From positions 1 to 12,746 of the forward strand of contig JAIECC010000047.1 in the NCBI GenBank assembly GCA_029068665.1: 12,746 nt of DNA, written 5' to 3'. Of the stretch, positions 6,905 to 12,746 are shown one piece after another (positions within the stretch are counted from its first letter, which is position 1; every line of letters starts with the position of its first letter). Source of the stretch: Lachnospiraceae bacterium. Lineage in GTDB: Bacteria > Bacillota > Clostridia > Lachnospirales > Lachnospiraceae. The notes beneath the pieces are model-generated. The model was given only the letters and a program-made list of their open reading frames with translations. It did not search any database and was not told where the DNA came from. The translations under genes were made by a program, and so were the position numbers.

Positions 6905-7561
6905 CTATTTCTCAAGCATATACCGGTCATAGCCTTTTTTCCGAAGCTTACAGGCAGGACAGTTTCCACAGCCCTCTCCCATGATTCCATTATAACAGGT
7001 CAGGGTCTTATCTCGTATCACCTCTAAAACACCTAATTCATCCGCCAGAGCCCAGGTTTCTTTTTTGTCAATCCACATCAGTGGAGTATGAATATCAAAC
7101 TCGTAATCCATAGCAAGATTTAAAGTAGTATTCAGGGATTTTATAAATATATCACGACAATCCGGATAGCCGCTGAAATCGCTCTGGGATACACCAGTTA
7201 CCAGATCCGTGATTCCTCTTTGCTTTGCAAAGATGGCAGCATAGGTCAGAAATACCATATTCCTCCCATCTACAAAACTATTGGGCGTACCACTTTCCGG
7301 AGCCTCCTGGTCCACCTGAATGTCACTTCTGGTCAAAGAATTGGGTGCCAGTTCATTTAATAAACTCAAATCCAGAATATGATGCTCTACCTTATATTCT
7401 TCTGCAATGCTTCCGGCACATTCCAATTCCTTTTTATGCCGCTGCCCATAATCAAAGGAAAGGGCAATCACCTCTTCATATCTTGCCTTTGCCCAGAATA
7501 AGCAAGTAGTACTATCCTGTCCTCCACTAAAAATTACCAAAGCCTGTTTTTTATTTTTCAT
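6905..7561 (-). CDS. queC: 7-cyano-7-deazaguanine (preQ0) synthase
   Basis: Uses ATP and ammonia to turn 7-carboxy-7-deazaguanine into preQ0, the last step encoded by this operon and the branch point for queuosine. The 218-residue protein has the N-terminal PP-loop SGGQDS (12-17) that binds ATP and the C-terminal zinc site of four cysteines (Cys189, 198, 201, 204; CX8CX2CX2C), both diagnostic for QueC. Length is normal for the family. The start at 7561 has a full AGGAGG (7572-7567) 5 nt upstream. It is the last gene of the preQ0 operon, 56 nt after folE. No queF (preQ0 to preQ1 reductase) or tgt is seen in the window, so the end product must be inferred; queuosine is the usual one. Confidence 0.97.
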   Translation of the reverse strand: MKNKKQALVIFSGGQDSTTCLFWAKARYEEVIALSFDYGQRHKKELECAGSIAEEYKVEHHILDLSLLNELAPNSLTRSDIQVDQEAPESGTPNSFVDGRNMVFLTYAAIFAKQRGITDLVTGVSQSDFSGYPDCRDIFIKSLNTTLNLAMDYEFDIHTPLMWIDKKETWALADELGVLEVIRDKTLTCYNGIMGEGCGNCPACKLRKKGYDRYMLEK

Positions 7562-7617
7562 CTTATCCTCCTGATTAATTATGCTTTCTATGATACCTGT
7601 CCGGCAGTACGGGTAAA

Positions 7618-8187
7618 TTATAAAGAAAGAAAACGGTTCTGCAGCCCGGTGTCTGTCTGAAACTGACCACGAAAGGTAGTAGTTACAGTCTGTGCAGAAG
7701 GGTTTTTGATTCCTCTGGCAGTCATACAGCTATGACTGCCCCGGATTAGAACTGCCACATCCTCTGAGCCGGTTGCCAGTTGGAGAATCTCAGCAATATC
7801 CGAGCCAATCCGCTCCTGCAGCTGCAGCCGCTTTGCTGCCATTTCTGCAATTCTGGCAATCTTGCTCAGACCAATCACCCGTGCCTTGGGAAGATATGCA
7901 ACACTGACCTTCATATCATACATCAATGCCATATGATGCTCGCAATAGCTGAATACCTCAATATCCTTTACAATTACCATATCCTCTTGCGAACCCGGTG
8001 TCTGAAAGGTCTTTCCATACATACGGGCAATTTCCTCATTGGTATAATTCATCCCCTCAAAGACCTCTTCATACATCCGTGCTACCCGATCCGGTGTTTC
8101 TCTTAAGCCTTCCCGGTCCGGATCTTCTCCTAATGCAATCAATATCCCACGGATATGTTCTTCAATTGCTTTTTTATCAATTGCCAT
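7618..8187 (-). CDS. folE: GTP cyclohydrolase I
   Basis: Opens the GTP imidazole ring to make 7,8-dihydroneopterin triphosphate, the first step of both folate and queuosine synthesis. The 189-residue protein is the short bacterial type and keeps the zinc ligands Cys82 and His85 in CEHH and Cys154 in HSCM, with the surrounding RGSHSCM block. Its place between queE and queC, with no other folate gene in view, suggests that this copy feeds the preQ0 route, though its product could also enter the folate pathway. Translation is probably coupled to queE: the AGGAGG of folE (8200-8195) overlaps the queE stop codon. A second folE elsewhere in the genome cannot be excluded. Confidence 0.96.
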   Translation of the reverse strand: MAIDKKAIEEHIRGILIALGEDPDREGLRETPDRVARMYEEVFEGMNYTNEEIARMYGKTFQTPGSQEDMVIVKDIEVFSYCEHHMALMYDMKVSVAYLPKARVIGLSKIARIAEMAAKRLQLQERIGSDIAEILQLATGSEDVAVLIRGSHSCMTARGIKNPSAQTVTTTFRGQFQTDTGLQNRFLSL

Positions 8188-8194
8188 CTTTTTT

Positions 8195-8201
8195 CCTCCT
8201 A
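8195..8201 (-). promoter_or_regulatory. Ribosome binding site of folE overlapping the queE stop codon
   Basis: TAGGAGG: the TAG is the queE stop and AGGAGG lies 7 nt before the folE ATG. The overlap would let ribosomes ending queE start folE. The same arrangement occurs at the queD-queE junction. Confidence 0.8.
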
Positions 8202-8864
8202 TACACCCCGCTGGTCCGGAGCCCAGATAAACTTATGAAGCTGCAGCTGCATATGCACCTGATTCAGCTTCTGTTCCATCATATATCTTACAATTTCCGC
8301 TGGTTCAATTCTGCCGAATACCGGACTGAAATAAATCCCACAACGGCCCTGCAAACCATATTTCTCTATTATTTGTCCTGCCCGCTCCAAATCCTGCCAG
8401 TCCGATATTACGAACTTTACCGTATCCTTTGGCTCCAGATACTGATAATTTTCCGTTCTCATATCTGTCTCCATTCCACTTCCGGGAAGCTTATAGTCCA
8501 AAGTAAAGGCCGGCCGGACCCTTAGACTGGTAAAGGAACCAATGTCCACACTTCCATTGGTTTCAATCTCAATCTGTATTCCCGGTAATGCCCCAATACA
8601 CTCCAACAATAATTCAATCCCCGGCTGCAGTAAGGGCTCACCACCGGTAAGAGTTACATTTGTCACACCGGAAGTCCTGATATAATCTACAATTGCAGCT
8701 TCACTCATACTTTGGAATACCGTATCCCTTTGATTTGCCCATGCCGTATCACAATAGCTGCAGTTTAGGTTACACCCGGCAAACCGGATAAACACGGCTA
8801 GCTCTCCTGCCCGCTGTCCCTCACCGTTAATACTGATAAAGGTCTCCACTACTTTATATTCCAT
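8199..8864 (-). CDS. queE: 7-carboxy-7-deazaguanine synthase (radical SAM)
   Basis: A radical SAM enzyme that contracts 6-carboxytetrahydropterin, the QueD product, into 7-carboxy-7-deazaguanine, the QueC substrate. The 221-residue protein has the cluster-binding motif CNLNCSYC (Cys31, Cys35, Cys38; CX3CX2C), the SAM-contact GGEP at 74-77, an N-terminal SINGEGQRAG block typical of QueE, and a C-terminal LQLHKFIW segment found in the family. Length is normal. The start at 8864 has AGGAGG 5 nt upstream overlapping the queD stop, so translation is probably coupled. Given the strict match and the flanking que genes, misassignment to another small radical SAM activase is unlikely. Confidence 0.97.
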   Translation of the reverse strand: MEYKVVETFISINGEGQRAGELAVFIRFAGCNLNCSYCDTAWANQRDTVFQSMSEAAIVDYIRTSGVTNVTLTGGEPLLQPGIELLLECIGALPGIQIEIETNGSVDIGSFTSLRVRPAFTLDYKLPGSGMETDMRTENYQYLEPKDTVKFVISDWQDLERAGQIIEKYGLQGRCGIYFSPVFGRIEPAEIVRYMMEQKLNQVHMQLQLHKFIWAPDQRGV

Positions 8865-8869
8865 GCCAG

Positions 8870-8876
8870 CCTCCTA
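8870..8876 (-). promoter_or_regulatory. Ribosome binding site of queE overlapping the queD stop codon
   Basis: TAGGAGG: the TAG ends queD and AGGAGG stands 5 nt before the queE ATG, favouring translational coupling and fixing the queE start. Confidence 0.8.
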
Positions 8877-9299
8877 ATCCAAGCCATAAGCAGCACAATT
8901 ATTGGGGGTTTCATACACAACAACTGAATGCAATACATATCCCTGCTCTGTTAATTGGTCATAGAACCATCTGGCAAAGTTTTCTGCTGTAGGGCGAAAC
9001 TCCACCTCAACAATCTGAAATCCATCCCGCTTCAGGCATTGCAGCGTATCCGGCGCCATAGTATTCTTTTCCATAATAAATACATGATCCAGCTTATTTC
9101 CCATTTCCTGTAATGCCTTCTTTAATTGGGAAAAATCCATAATCATTCCTCTGGTCTGGGGATTTTCCTCCTCCAGTCCATCTCCCTTTGCAATCACCTT
9201 CACAGTCCAGCGATGCCCATGTATATTGCCGCACTTCCCCTGATAATCTGCCAGAAAATGTGCACTGTCAAAACTCACCTGTGTTTCTATGGTATACAT
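8874..9299 (-). CDS. queD: 6-carboxytetrahydropterin synthase
   Basis: Converts 7,8-dihydroneopterin triphosphate, the FolE product, to 6-carboxy-5,6,7,8-tetrahydropterin, the QueE substrate. The 141-residue protein belongs to the 6-pyruvoyl-tetrahydropterin synthase fold. The zinc ligands are His14, His27 and His29 (in HGH), the catalytic cysteine is Cys23, and the relay Asp71-His72 and the late pterin-anchoring Glu130 (YETP) are present. It is the first gene of the four-gene preQ0 operon. The ATG at 9299 has AAGGAG (9311-9306) 6 nt upstream. The 256 nt in front of it are free of genes and rich in inverted repeats, so expression of the whole operon may be controlled by that leader. Confidence 0.95.
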   Translation of the reverse strand: MYTIETQVSFDSAHFLADYQGKCGNIHGHRWTVKVIAKGDGLEEENPQTRGMIMDFSQLKKALQEMGNKLDHVFIMEKNTMAPDTLQCLKRDGFQIVEVEFRPTAENFARWFYDQLTEQGYVLHSVVVYETPNNCAAYGLD

Positions 9300-9329
9300 A
9301 ATCTTCTCCTTCTTTATTACATATAGAAA

Positions 9330-9353
9330 GGCACATGAGACGACCCATGTGCC
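9330..9353 (-). terminator. Terminator-like hairpin just upstream of queD
   Basis: GGCACATG and CATGTGCC are perfect 8-bp arms (9330-9337 and 9346-9353) with an 8-nt loop. On the minus strand the stem is followed by TTTCTATAT, a short and imperfect U-tract, and it ends 30 nt before the queD start codon. It could end transcripts from thrC or act as the on/off hairpin of an attenuator controlling the preQ0 operon. Confidence 0.5.
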
Positions 9354-9402
9354 CTGAAATAATCAAATACTATTCAAAGTAAAAGGTCCCGGTTTTATTT
9401 AT

Positions 9403-9429
9403 AGACAGGAAGGTACGAATGAACTGTCT
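9403..9429. repeat. Additional inverted repeat beside the four-way junction
   Basis: AGACAG (9403-9408) and CTGTCT (9424-9429) are perfect 6-bp arms with a 15-nt loop. They lie between the four-way junction and the terminator-like hairpin, so on the minus strand the repeat could be part of an expression platform. The remaining bases of 9354-9402 show nothing I can name. Confidence 0.3.
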
Positions 9430-9434
9430 TTCCA

Positions 9435-9550
9435 GTGAATGCATTTTGTCTGAAACAGAACATATCTGCTTGCAGATTATGGGCTGATTCTGACAAAATA
9501 TATGAGCGCAGCTCACACCGAGGAAGCAGGGCTTCCGAGGTGGCATTCAC
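9435..9550. ncRNA. Candidate structured RNA: four-way junction in the queD leader region
   Basis: No gene lies between 9300 and 9555, but inverted repeats nest tightly. The closing stem is GTGAATGC (9435-9442) with GCATTCAC (9543-9550). Inside it is a long arm closed by ATTTTGTC (9443-9450) and GACAAAAT (9492-9499) that holds a weaker helix and the hairpin ATCTGC/GCAGAT (9464-9477). Next is the hairpin TGAGC-GCA-GCTCA (9503-9515). Last is the stem CACC-GA-GGAAGC / GCTTCC-GA-GGTG (9516-9542). Only three bases at the junction are unpaired. The element begins 5 nt past the thrC stop on the minus strand. Minus-strand folding gains a G-U pair in the inner helix; plus-strand folding gains tandem G-A pairs in the last stem, so strand is undecided. 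It does not match any riboswitch consensus I can recall, including preQ1 class I and II and tetrahydrofolate. A riboswitch or leader RNA for the que operon is the favoured reading; a small RNA or small inverted-repeat element is an alternative. Confidence 0.5.
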
Positions 9551-9555
9551 GTTTC

Positions 9556-11046
9556 CTACTCAATATTTAGCAGCTGTCTTACAGTTGCTTCCATTTCCGT
9601 CTTATCACAAACCCGGTCATGAAGCACCGGTGCCTTACGGATATCCTCAATGGCCTGAGGAATCTCAACTCCGGATAAGCGGTTCAATTCATCAATCAAC
9701 TCAAAATCGCTCTTGCTGTCATATGCACTGTCAATGGCATTCATGACACTTCTGGTAAACTTATACGGACTTGCAGTAGAAGCAATTACTGTAGGTGTAA
9801 CATCTCCGGTTTCTGCAATATATTTATCATAAACCGTGGCCGCAACTGCAGTATGTGTATCCATGATATACTGGTCTTCTTCATATACCTTTTTAATGGT
9901 AGCTGCAGTCTCTTCTTCACTGGCATAACCACCGAAGAATTCAGCCAGCTTCGCCTTCATTTCCGGTGTAATACTATACTTTCCTTCTGAATTTAATGCA
10001 TTCATGAATTCTGCATTCTTCTTTGCATCATTTCCGGCAAGTTTGTAAATCAAACGCTCCAGATTGCTGGAAATCAAAATATCCATGGAAGGAGAAGATG
10101 TTAAAATAAACTCCCGGTTCTTATCGTATTCTCCGGTTCGGAAGAAATCATATAAGACTTTATTTTCATTGGAAGCACAGATAAACTTATCAATCGGAAG
10201 CCCCATTTCCTTTGCATAATAAGCTGCCAGAATATTACCGAAATTACCGGTTGGCACTACTACATTAATCTTGTCTCCCGGCTGAATGGAACCTTGAGCC
10301 ACCAGTCTGGAATATGCATAAACATAATAGACCATCTGTGGCACCAGTCGTCCGATATTAATGGAGTTGGCAGAAGAAAACTGCATGTTTGCAGCATCCA
10401 TTGCCTTTGCCAGTTCCTTATCATTGAACATATTCTTAACACCAGTCTGGGCATCATCAAAATTACCCACAATACCTACCACATAGGTATTCTCTCCCTT
10501 CTGGGTGACCATCTGCTTTTCCTGAATCGGACTGACACCATTCTTTGGATAGAATACAATAATCTTTGTCCCCGGTACATCAGCAAAGCCTGCCAATGCT
10601 GCCTTTCCGGTATCCCCGGAGGTGGCAGTCAGAATCACAATGTCATTTTTTACCTGATTCTTCTTTGCAGAAGTGGTCAGTAAATACGGGAGAATGGACA
10701 AAGCCATATCCTTAAATGCAATGGTTGCACCATGGAATAATTCCAGATAATCTGCACCATGGGCCTTTTTCAACGGTGCAATCTGAGGAGTATCAAACTT
10801 GGAATCATAGGCACTGTTGATACAGTATTTTAATTCCTCTTCGGTAAAGTCTGTCAGCATCCGGCTCATAACCTCATAAGCCACCTCCTGATAAGACATC
10901 TTTGCCAGTTCTTCAAAGGACACATCTAACGCAGGAATGGTATTGGGTACAAACAATCCGCCATTCTCTGCCAATCCTTTTAATATAGCCTGAGATGCCG
11001 TAGCGGTTTCCCCGGCATTTCTGGTGCTTGAATAAATCACTTCCAT
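9556..11046 (-). CDS. thrC: Threonine synthase
   Basis: A PLP enzyme that makes threonine from O-phosphohomoserine. The 496 residues from the ATG at 11046 match the long bacterial type from end to end: an N-terminal domain opening MEVIYSSTRNAGE with GGLFVP at 29-34, HGATIAFKD (105-113) with the PLP-binding Lys112, the TSGDTGKAA loop (142-150), SANSINIGRLVPQ (225-237), and the phosphate-binding PTGNFGN (265-271). A ribosome-site-like run (AAAGGA, 11064-11059, and GGGAAG closer in) precedes this ATG, so independent translation is plausible. Unusually, the frame does not stop upstream and continues into a DUF308 membrane protein (see the entry ending at 11736). Whether the cell makes threonine synthase alone, fused, or both cannot be decided here. 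No other threonine genes are in the window. Confidence 0.93.
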   Translation of the reverse strand: MEVIYSSTRNAGETATASQAILKGLAENGGLFVPNTIPALDVSFEELAKMSYQEVAYEVMSRMLTDFTEEELKYCINSAYDSKFDTPQIAPLKKAHGADYLELFHGATIAFKDMALSILPYLLTTSAKKNQVKNDIVILTATSGDTGKAALAGFADVPGTKIIVFYPKNGVSPIQEKQMVTQKGENTYVVGIVGNFDDAQTGVKNMFNDKELAKAMDAANMQFSSANSINIGRLVPQMVYYVYAYSRLVAQGSIQPGDKINVVVPTGNFGNILAAYYAKEMGLPIDKFICASNENKVLYDFFRTGEYDKNREFILTSSPSMDILISSNLERLIYKLAGNDAKKNAEFMNALNSEGKYSITPEMKAKLAEFFGGYASEEETAATIKKVYEEDQYIMDTHTAVAATVYDKYIAETGDVTPTVIASTASPYKFTRSVMNAIDSAYDSKSDFELIDELNRLSGVEIPQAIEDIRKAPVLHDRVCDKTEMEATVRQLLNIE

Positions 11047-11736
11047 TTTCTTCCCGTTTCCTTTCGTTTTTTCCAATGCCTTATTATACTTGTTCTCTTT
11101 TATGGTTGCAACTTCTTTTTTCACCTGCTGTGCCGTTTCTGTTACATCCTGCTTCACTTTCCCCACGGCTGATTTGACCTCTTCTGTTACAACTCCTGCA
11201 CCATGCAGCTTCACAGTCTGCCAGATTGCCGTTACAATGTCAATACCACCGCTTATGAACATGGATACGCCGATGACCCGGAGATAATTCCCTGATTTTT
11301 CAAACGGAACATATAAAATAACAAATCCTAAGGCAATACTGATCAAGGAAATCAAAAATACCGGTGCCCAGAACACCTGCTTCATTCTCCGCATATCCAA
11401 AGCATTTTGAAAGGTAATGACACCGCTTAAAAGAACCAGCAAACCCATCACCCCCGGAAGCAAAGGGTACAGGTCTTTGGCATGAATCAGCAGATAAACA
11501 CCTGCTGCCCCGGACGCAACTCCTGCCACCAGATCATAGCTTTCGTTCTCTGGCGTCACCTCCCGTCCGATATAGTACATAACCAGAATCAATCCGGTAA
11601 TAATCAGCAGTACAGAAAACACATAGCTGACTGTCAGCATGGAAGCATCTGACATTACCAGCAAAATCAAGCCAATTAGCACATATATCACGGAAAAAAC
11701 TAACATGCTTCCCCGCATTCCACGAAATAATTTCAT
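9556..11736 (-). CDS. DUF308/HdeD-like membrane protein in one open frame with threonine synthase (726-codon fusion ORF)
   Basis: The frame begins at an ATG at 11736 with AGGAGG (11751-11746) 9 nt upstream. Residues 1-175 show six hydrophobic segments (about 11-28, 36-55, 67-86, 91-110, 122-143, 151-171) with glycine-rich turns, resembling the DUF308/HdeD family of small membrane proteins, whose best-known member HdeD is linked to acid stress in E. coli. Residues about 183-225 form a charged, Lys/Glu-rich tail, probably helical. No stop codon occurs before Met231, where a complete threonine synthase begins. A TGA in the +1 frame (11039-11037) lies 5 nt beyond that ATG, so a one-base shift would restore an ordinary overlapping gene pair. 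I therefore consider three readings: true fusion, recent frameshift mutation, or sequencing error. The membrane protein is real and well initiated; its function is unknown. It lies 16 nt downstream of the aminopeptidase gene, probably in the same transcript. Confidence 0.72.
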   Translation of the reverse strand: MKLFRGMRGSMLVFSVIYVLIGLILLVMSDASMLTVSYVFSVLLIITGLILVMYYIGREVTPENESYDLVAGVASGAAGVYLLIHAKDLYPLLPGVMGLLVLLSGVITFQNALDMRRMKQVFWAPVFLISLISIALGFVILYVPFEKSGNYLRVIGVSMFISGGIDIVTAIWQTVKLHGAGVVTEEVKSAVGKVKQDVTETAQQVKKEVATIKENKYNKALEKTKGNGKKMEVIYSSTRNAGETATASQAILKGLAENGGLFVPNTIPALDVSFEELAKMSYQEVAYEVMSRMLTDFTEEELKYCINSAYDSKFDTPQIAPLKKAHGADYLELFHGATIAFKDMALSILPYLLTTSAKKNQVKNDIVILTATSGDTGKAALAGFADVPGTKIIVFYPKNGVSPIQEKQMVTQKGENTYVVGIVGNFDDAQTGVKNMFNDKELAKAMDAANMQFSSANSINIGRLVPQMVYYVYAYSRLVAQGSIQPGDKINVVVPTGNFGNILAAYYAKEMGLPIDKFICASNENKVLYDFFRTGEYDKNREFILTSSPSMDILISSNLERLIYKLAGNDAKKNAEFMNALNSEGKYSITPEMKAKLAEFFGGYASEEETAATIKKVYEEDQYIMDTHTAVAATVYDKYIAETGDVTPTVIASTASPYKFTRSVMNAIDSAYDSKSDFELIDELNRLSGVEIPQAIEDIRKAPVLHDRVCDKTEMEATVRQLLNIE

Positions 11737-11752
11737 CCTTTGTATCCTCCTG

Positions 11753-12622
11753 TCAGCGAGATAAAATTTCTGCCCCGGTATCTGTTACCAGAATCGTATA
11801 TTCCCATTGGGCAGAAGGCAGTCCATCCTCTGTCCGTACCGTCCATCCGTCCTCTTCATCCTGCCAGATATCCGCTTTTCCCATATTTACCATAGGTTCA
11901 ATGGTAAATATCATACCTGGAACTATAAGATAATCTCCGCCCGGCGTTCCGATATGGCTGACCCATGGGTCCTCATGAAATTCCACGCCTACACCATGTC
12001 CTCCAATCTCCCGGACCACACTATACCCATGCTCTACTGCATGCCGGTTTACTGCAACGCCTACATCGCCTAAAAACGTCCATGGCTTTACCATTTGAAA
12101 GCCGATTTCCAGACATTCCTTTGTGACCCGGACCAGCTGCTCTTTTTCCGGACTTACCGTTCCGATACAATACATTCTGGAAGCATCACCAAAATAGCCA
12201 TTGTATATTGTAGTACAATCAATATTGACAATATCTCCCTGCTTCAAAATACGATTATCATCCGGTATACCATGACAGACTACCTCATCAATGGAGGTAC
12301 ACACACTTTTCGGATATCCCTTATAATGAAGACAGGCAGGAATCCCCCCGATTTCTAAGGTATAGTCATGAACCAACCGATCCAGTTCTCCGGTAGAAAT
12401 CCCTTCCTTTACATAAGGTTCAATATAATCCAATACTTTGGTATTCATTTCTCCGGCTTTTCGTACTCCGTCAATCTGCTCCCCGGTCTTGATCATCTTC
12501 CGGGTTGGCACCCTGGCACCCTTCAACTGAAATGCAGTTATTTTTTCGTCCATCTGCATATGGCACACCTTATATTTTTTTCCACTTCCGCACCAGCAGG
12601 GCTCATTTCTGCCAAGCTTCAT
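11753..12622 (-). CDS. map: Type I methionine aminopeptidase with N-terminal SEC-C zinc motif
   Basis: Removes the initiator methionine from nascent proteins in the cytosol. The 289-residue protein starts with a SEC-C motif (NEPCWCGSGKKYKVCH, with Cys9, Cys11, Cys20 and His21) that probably binds zinc and helps ribosome or substrate contact, as in other clostridial enzymes of this type. The catalytic domain has all five metal ligands (Asp135, Asp146, His209, Glu242, Glu274) and His117. The frame is open to a GTG at 12664, but the ATG at 12622 gives the usual N-terminus starting directly at the SEC-C motif and has a purine-rich GGAAAG about 12 nt upstream; the extension shows no conserved sequence. 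The stop is 16 nt before the DUF308 start. Many genomes carry a second map in the ribosomal protein operon, so this copy may be an extra one. Confidence 0.95.
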   Translation of the reverse strand: MKLGRNEPCWCGSGKKYKVCHMQMDEKITAFQLKGARVPTRKMIKTGEQIDGVRKAGEMNTKVLDYIEPYVKEGISTGELDRLVHDYTLEIGGIPACLHYKGYPKSVCTSIDEVVCHGIPDDNRILKQGDIVNIDCTTIYNGYFGDASRMYCIGTVSPEKEQLVRVTKECLEIGFQMVKPWTFLGDVGVAVNRHAVEHGYSVVREIGGHGVGVEFHEDPWVSHIGTPGGDYLIVPGMIFTIEPMVNMGKADIWQDEEDGWTVRTEDGLPSAQWEYTILVTDTGAEILSR

Positions 12623-12685
12623 TTCTGTCACTTCTTTCCATTTATTTACTCTGATACATTTCACTCTTTTATTCCGGCAGCTTTA

Positions 12686-12746
12686 CTATTTCTTACCTTC
12701 TGAGCCCTGAGCCTCCTGACTCTTACGAATTGCCTGCATACGCAGG
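12686..12746 (-). CDS. C-terminal tail of an unidentified gene (partial)
   Basis: Reading leftward from the right edge, one frame gives about 19 codons (LRMQAIRKSQEAQGSEGKK) and then TAG at 12688-12686. The charged, helix-like composition is typical of a protein C-terminus, and the position fits an upstream gene of the map transcript, 63 nt away. A second frame also reads through this stretch to a TGA nearer map but gives a less protein-like sequence. The gene cannot be identified from this fragment. Confidence 0.35.
   Translation of the reverse strand, partial: LRMQAIRKSQEAQGSEGKK

Noticed and set aside
7998..8525. 175-codon plus-strand open frame opposite folE and queE
   Set aside because: It lies entirely over two well-supported genes, has no recognisable motif or ribosome site, and its composition is that of an antisense shadow.
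9300..9434. preQ1 class I or II, or tetrahydrofolate riboswitch directly before queD
   Set aside because: I looked for the short GC stem with A-rich tail (class I), the conserved 3' block ending in the ribosome site (class II) and the tetrahydrofolate consensus, and found none. Class III could not be judged from memory.
9435..9550. tRNA or tRNA-like gene
   Set aside because: Although it has four arms, the stem lengths differ from the tRNA cloverleaf, there is no T-loop consensus (GTTCRA), and there is no CCA-type acceptor end.
10294..10683. 129-codon plus-strand open frame opposite thrC
   Set aside because: Antisense to conserved thrC motifs; the protein has no family features.
12623..12664. 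GTG start extending methionine aminopeptidase by 14 residues
   Set aside because: No good ribosome site, and family members begin directly at the SEC-C motif.

Overview
This window looks like chromosomal DNA from a low-to-moderate GC anaerobic Firmicute, most likely a clostridium of the Lachnospiraceae type. The basis is the strong AGGAGG-type ribosome binding sites, the N-terminal SEC-C zinc motif on methionine aminopeptidase, the PocR-domain hybrid kinase, and the general sequence style. This assignment is inference; no rRNA or other marker gene is present. Every gene except one is on the minus strand. I see no tRNA, rRNA, CRISPR array, transposase, integrase or phage gene.

Layout from left to right. 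(1) Positions 1-1904: a truncated membrane NDP-sugar epimerase/dehydratase of the EpsC/FlaA1 type lies 3 nt downstream of glmM (phosphoglucosamine mutase), so the pair serves cell envelope sugar supply. glmM has a near-consensus promoter. It faces a second good promoter driving a lipid kinase (DagK/YegS family) on the plus strand, and a 21-bp hyphenated palindrome lies between them. (2) Positions 2793-6904: a two-gene phosphorelay module. First comes a response regulator made of two receivers, one degenerate, with no output domain. Then comes a 977-residue soluble hybrid histidine kinase (PocR sensor, HisKA, ATPase, degenerate receiver, receiver, Hpt, two C-terminal repeats). A hairpin terminator closes the module. 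(3) Positions 6905-9299: a compact preQ0 operon, transcribed queD-queE-folE-queC, which converts GTP to 7-cyano-7-deazaguanine, the queuosine precursor. At two junctions the stop codon overlaps the next Shine-Dalgarno (TAGGAGG). (4) Positions 9300-9555: a 256-nt gene-free stretch rich in nested inverted repeats. They fold on paper into a tight four-way junction of about 116 nt, followed on the minus strand by a terminator-like hairpin just before the queD ribosome binding site. (5) Positions 9556-12746: threonine synthase in one uninterrupted frame with an upstream DUF308/HdeD-like membrane protein, then methionine aminopeptidase with a SEC-C motif, then the tail of a further gene.

The most interesting items are the unexplained four-way-junction RNA candidate in front of the preQ0 operon, the in-frame joining of a DUF308 membrane protein to threonine synthase, and the multi-receiver phosphorelay pair with duplicated C-terminal modules. 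None is proven from sequence alone, and I do not claim a wholly new system. The four-way junction is the best candidate for something undescribed.
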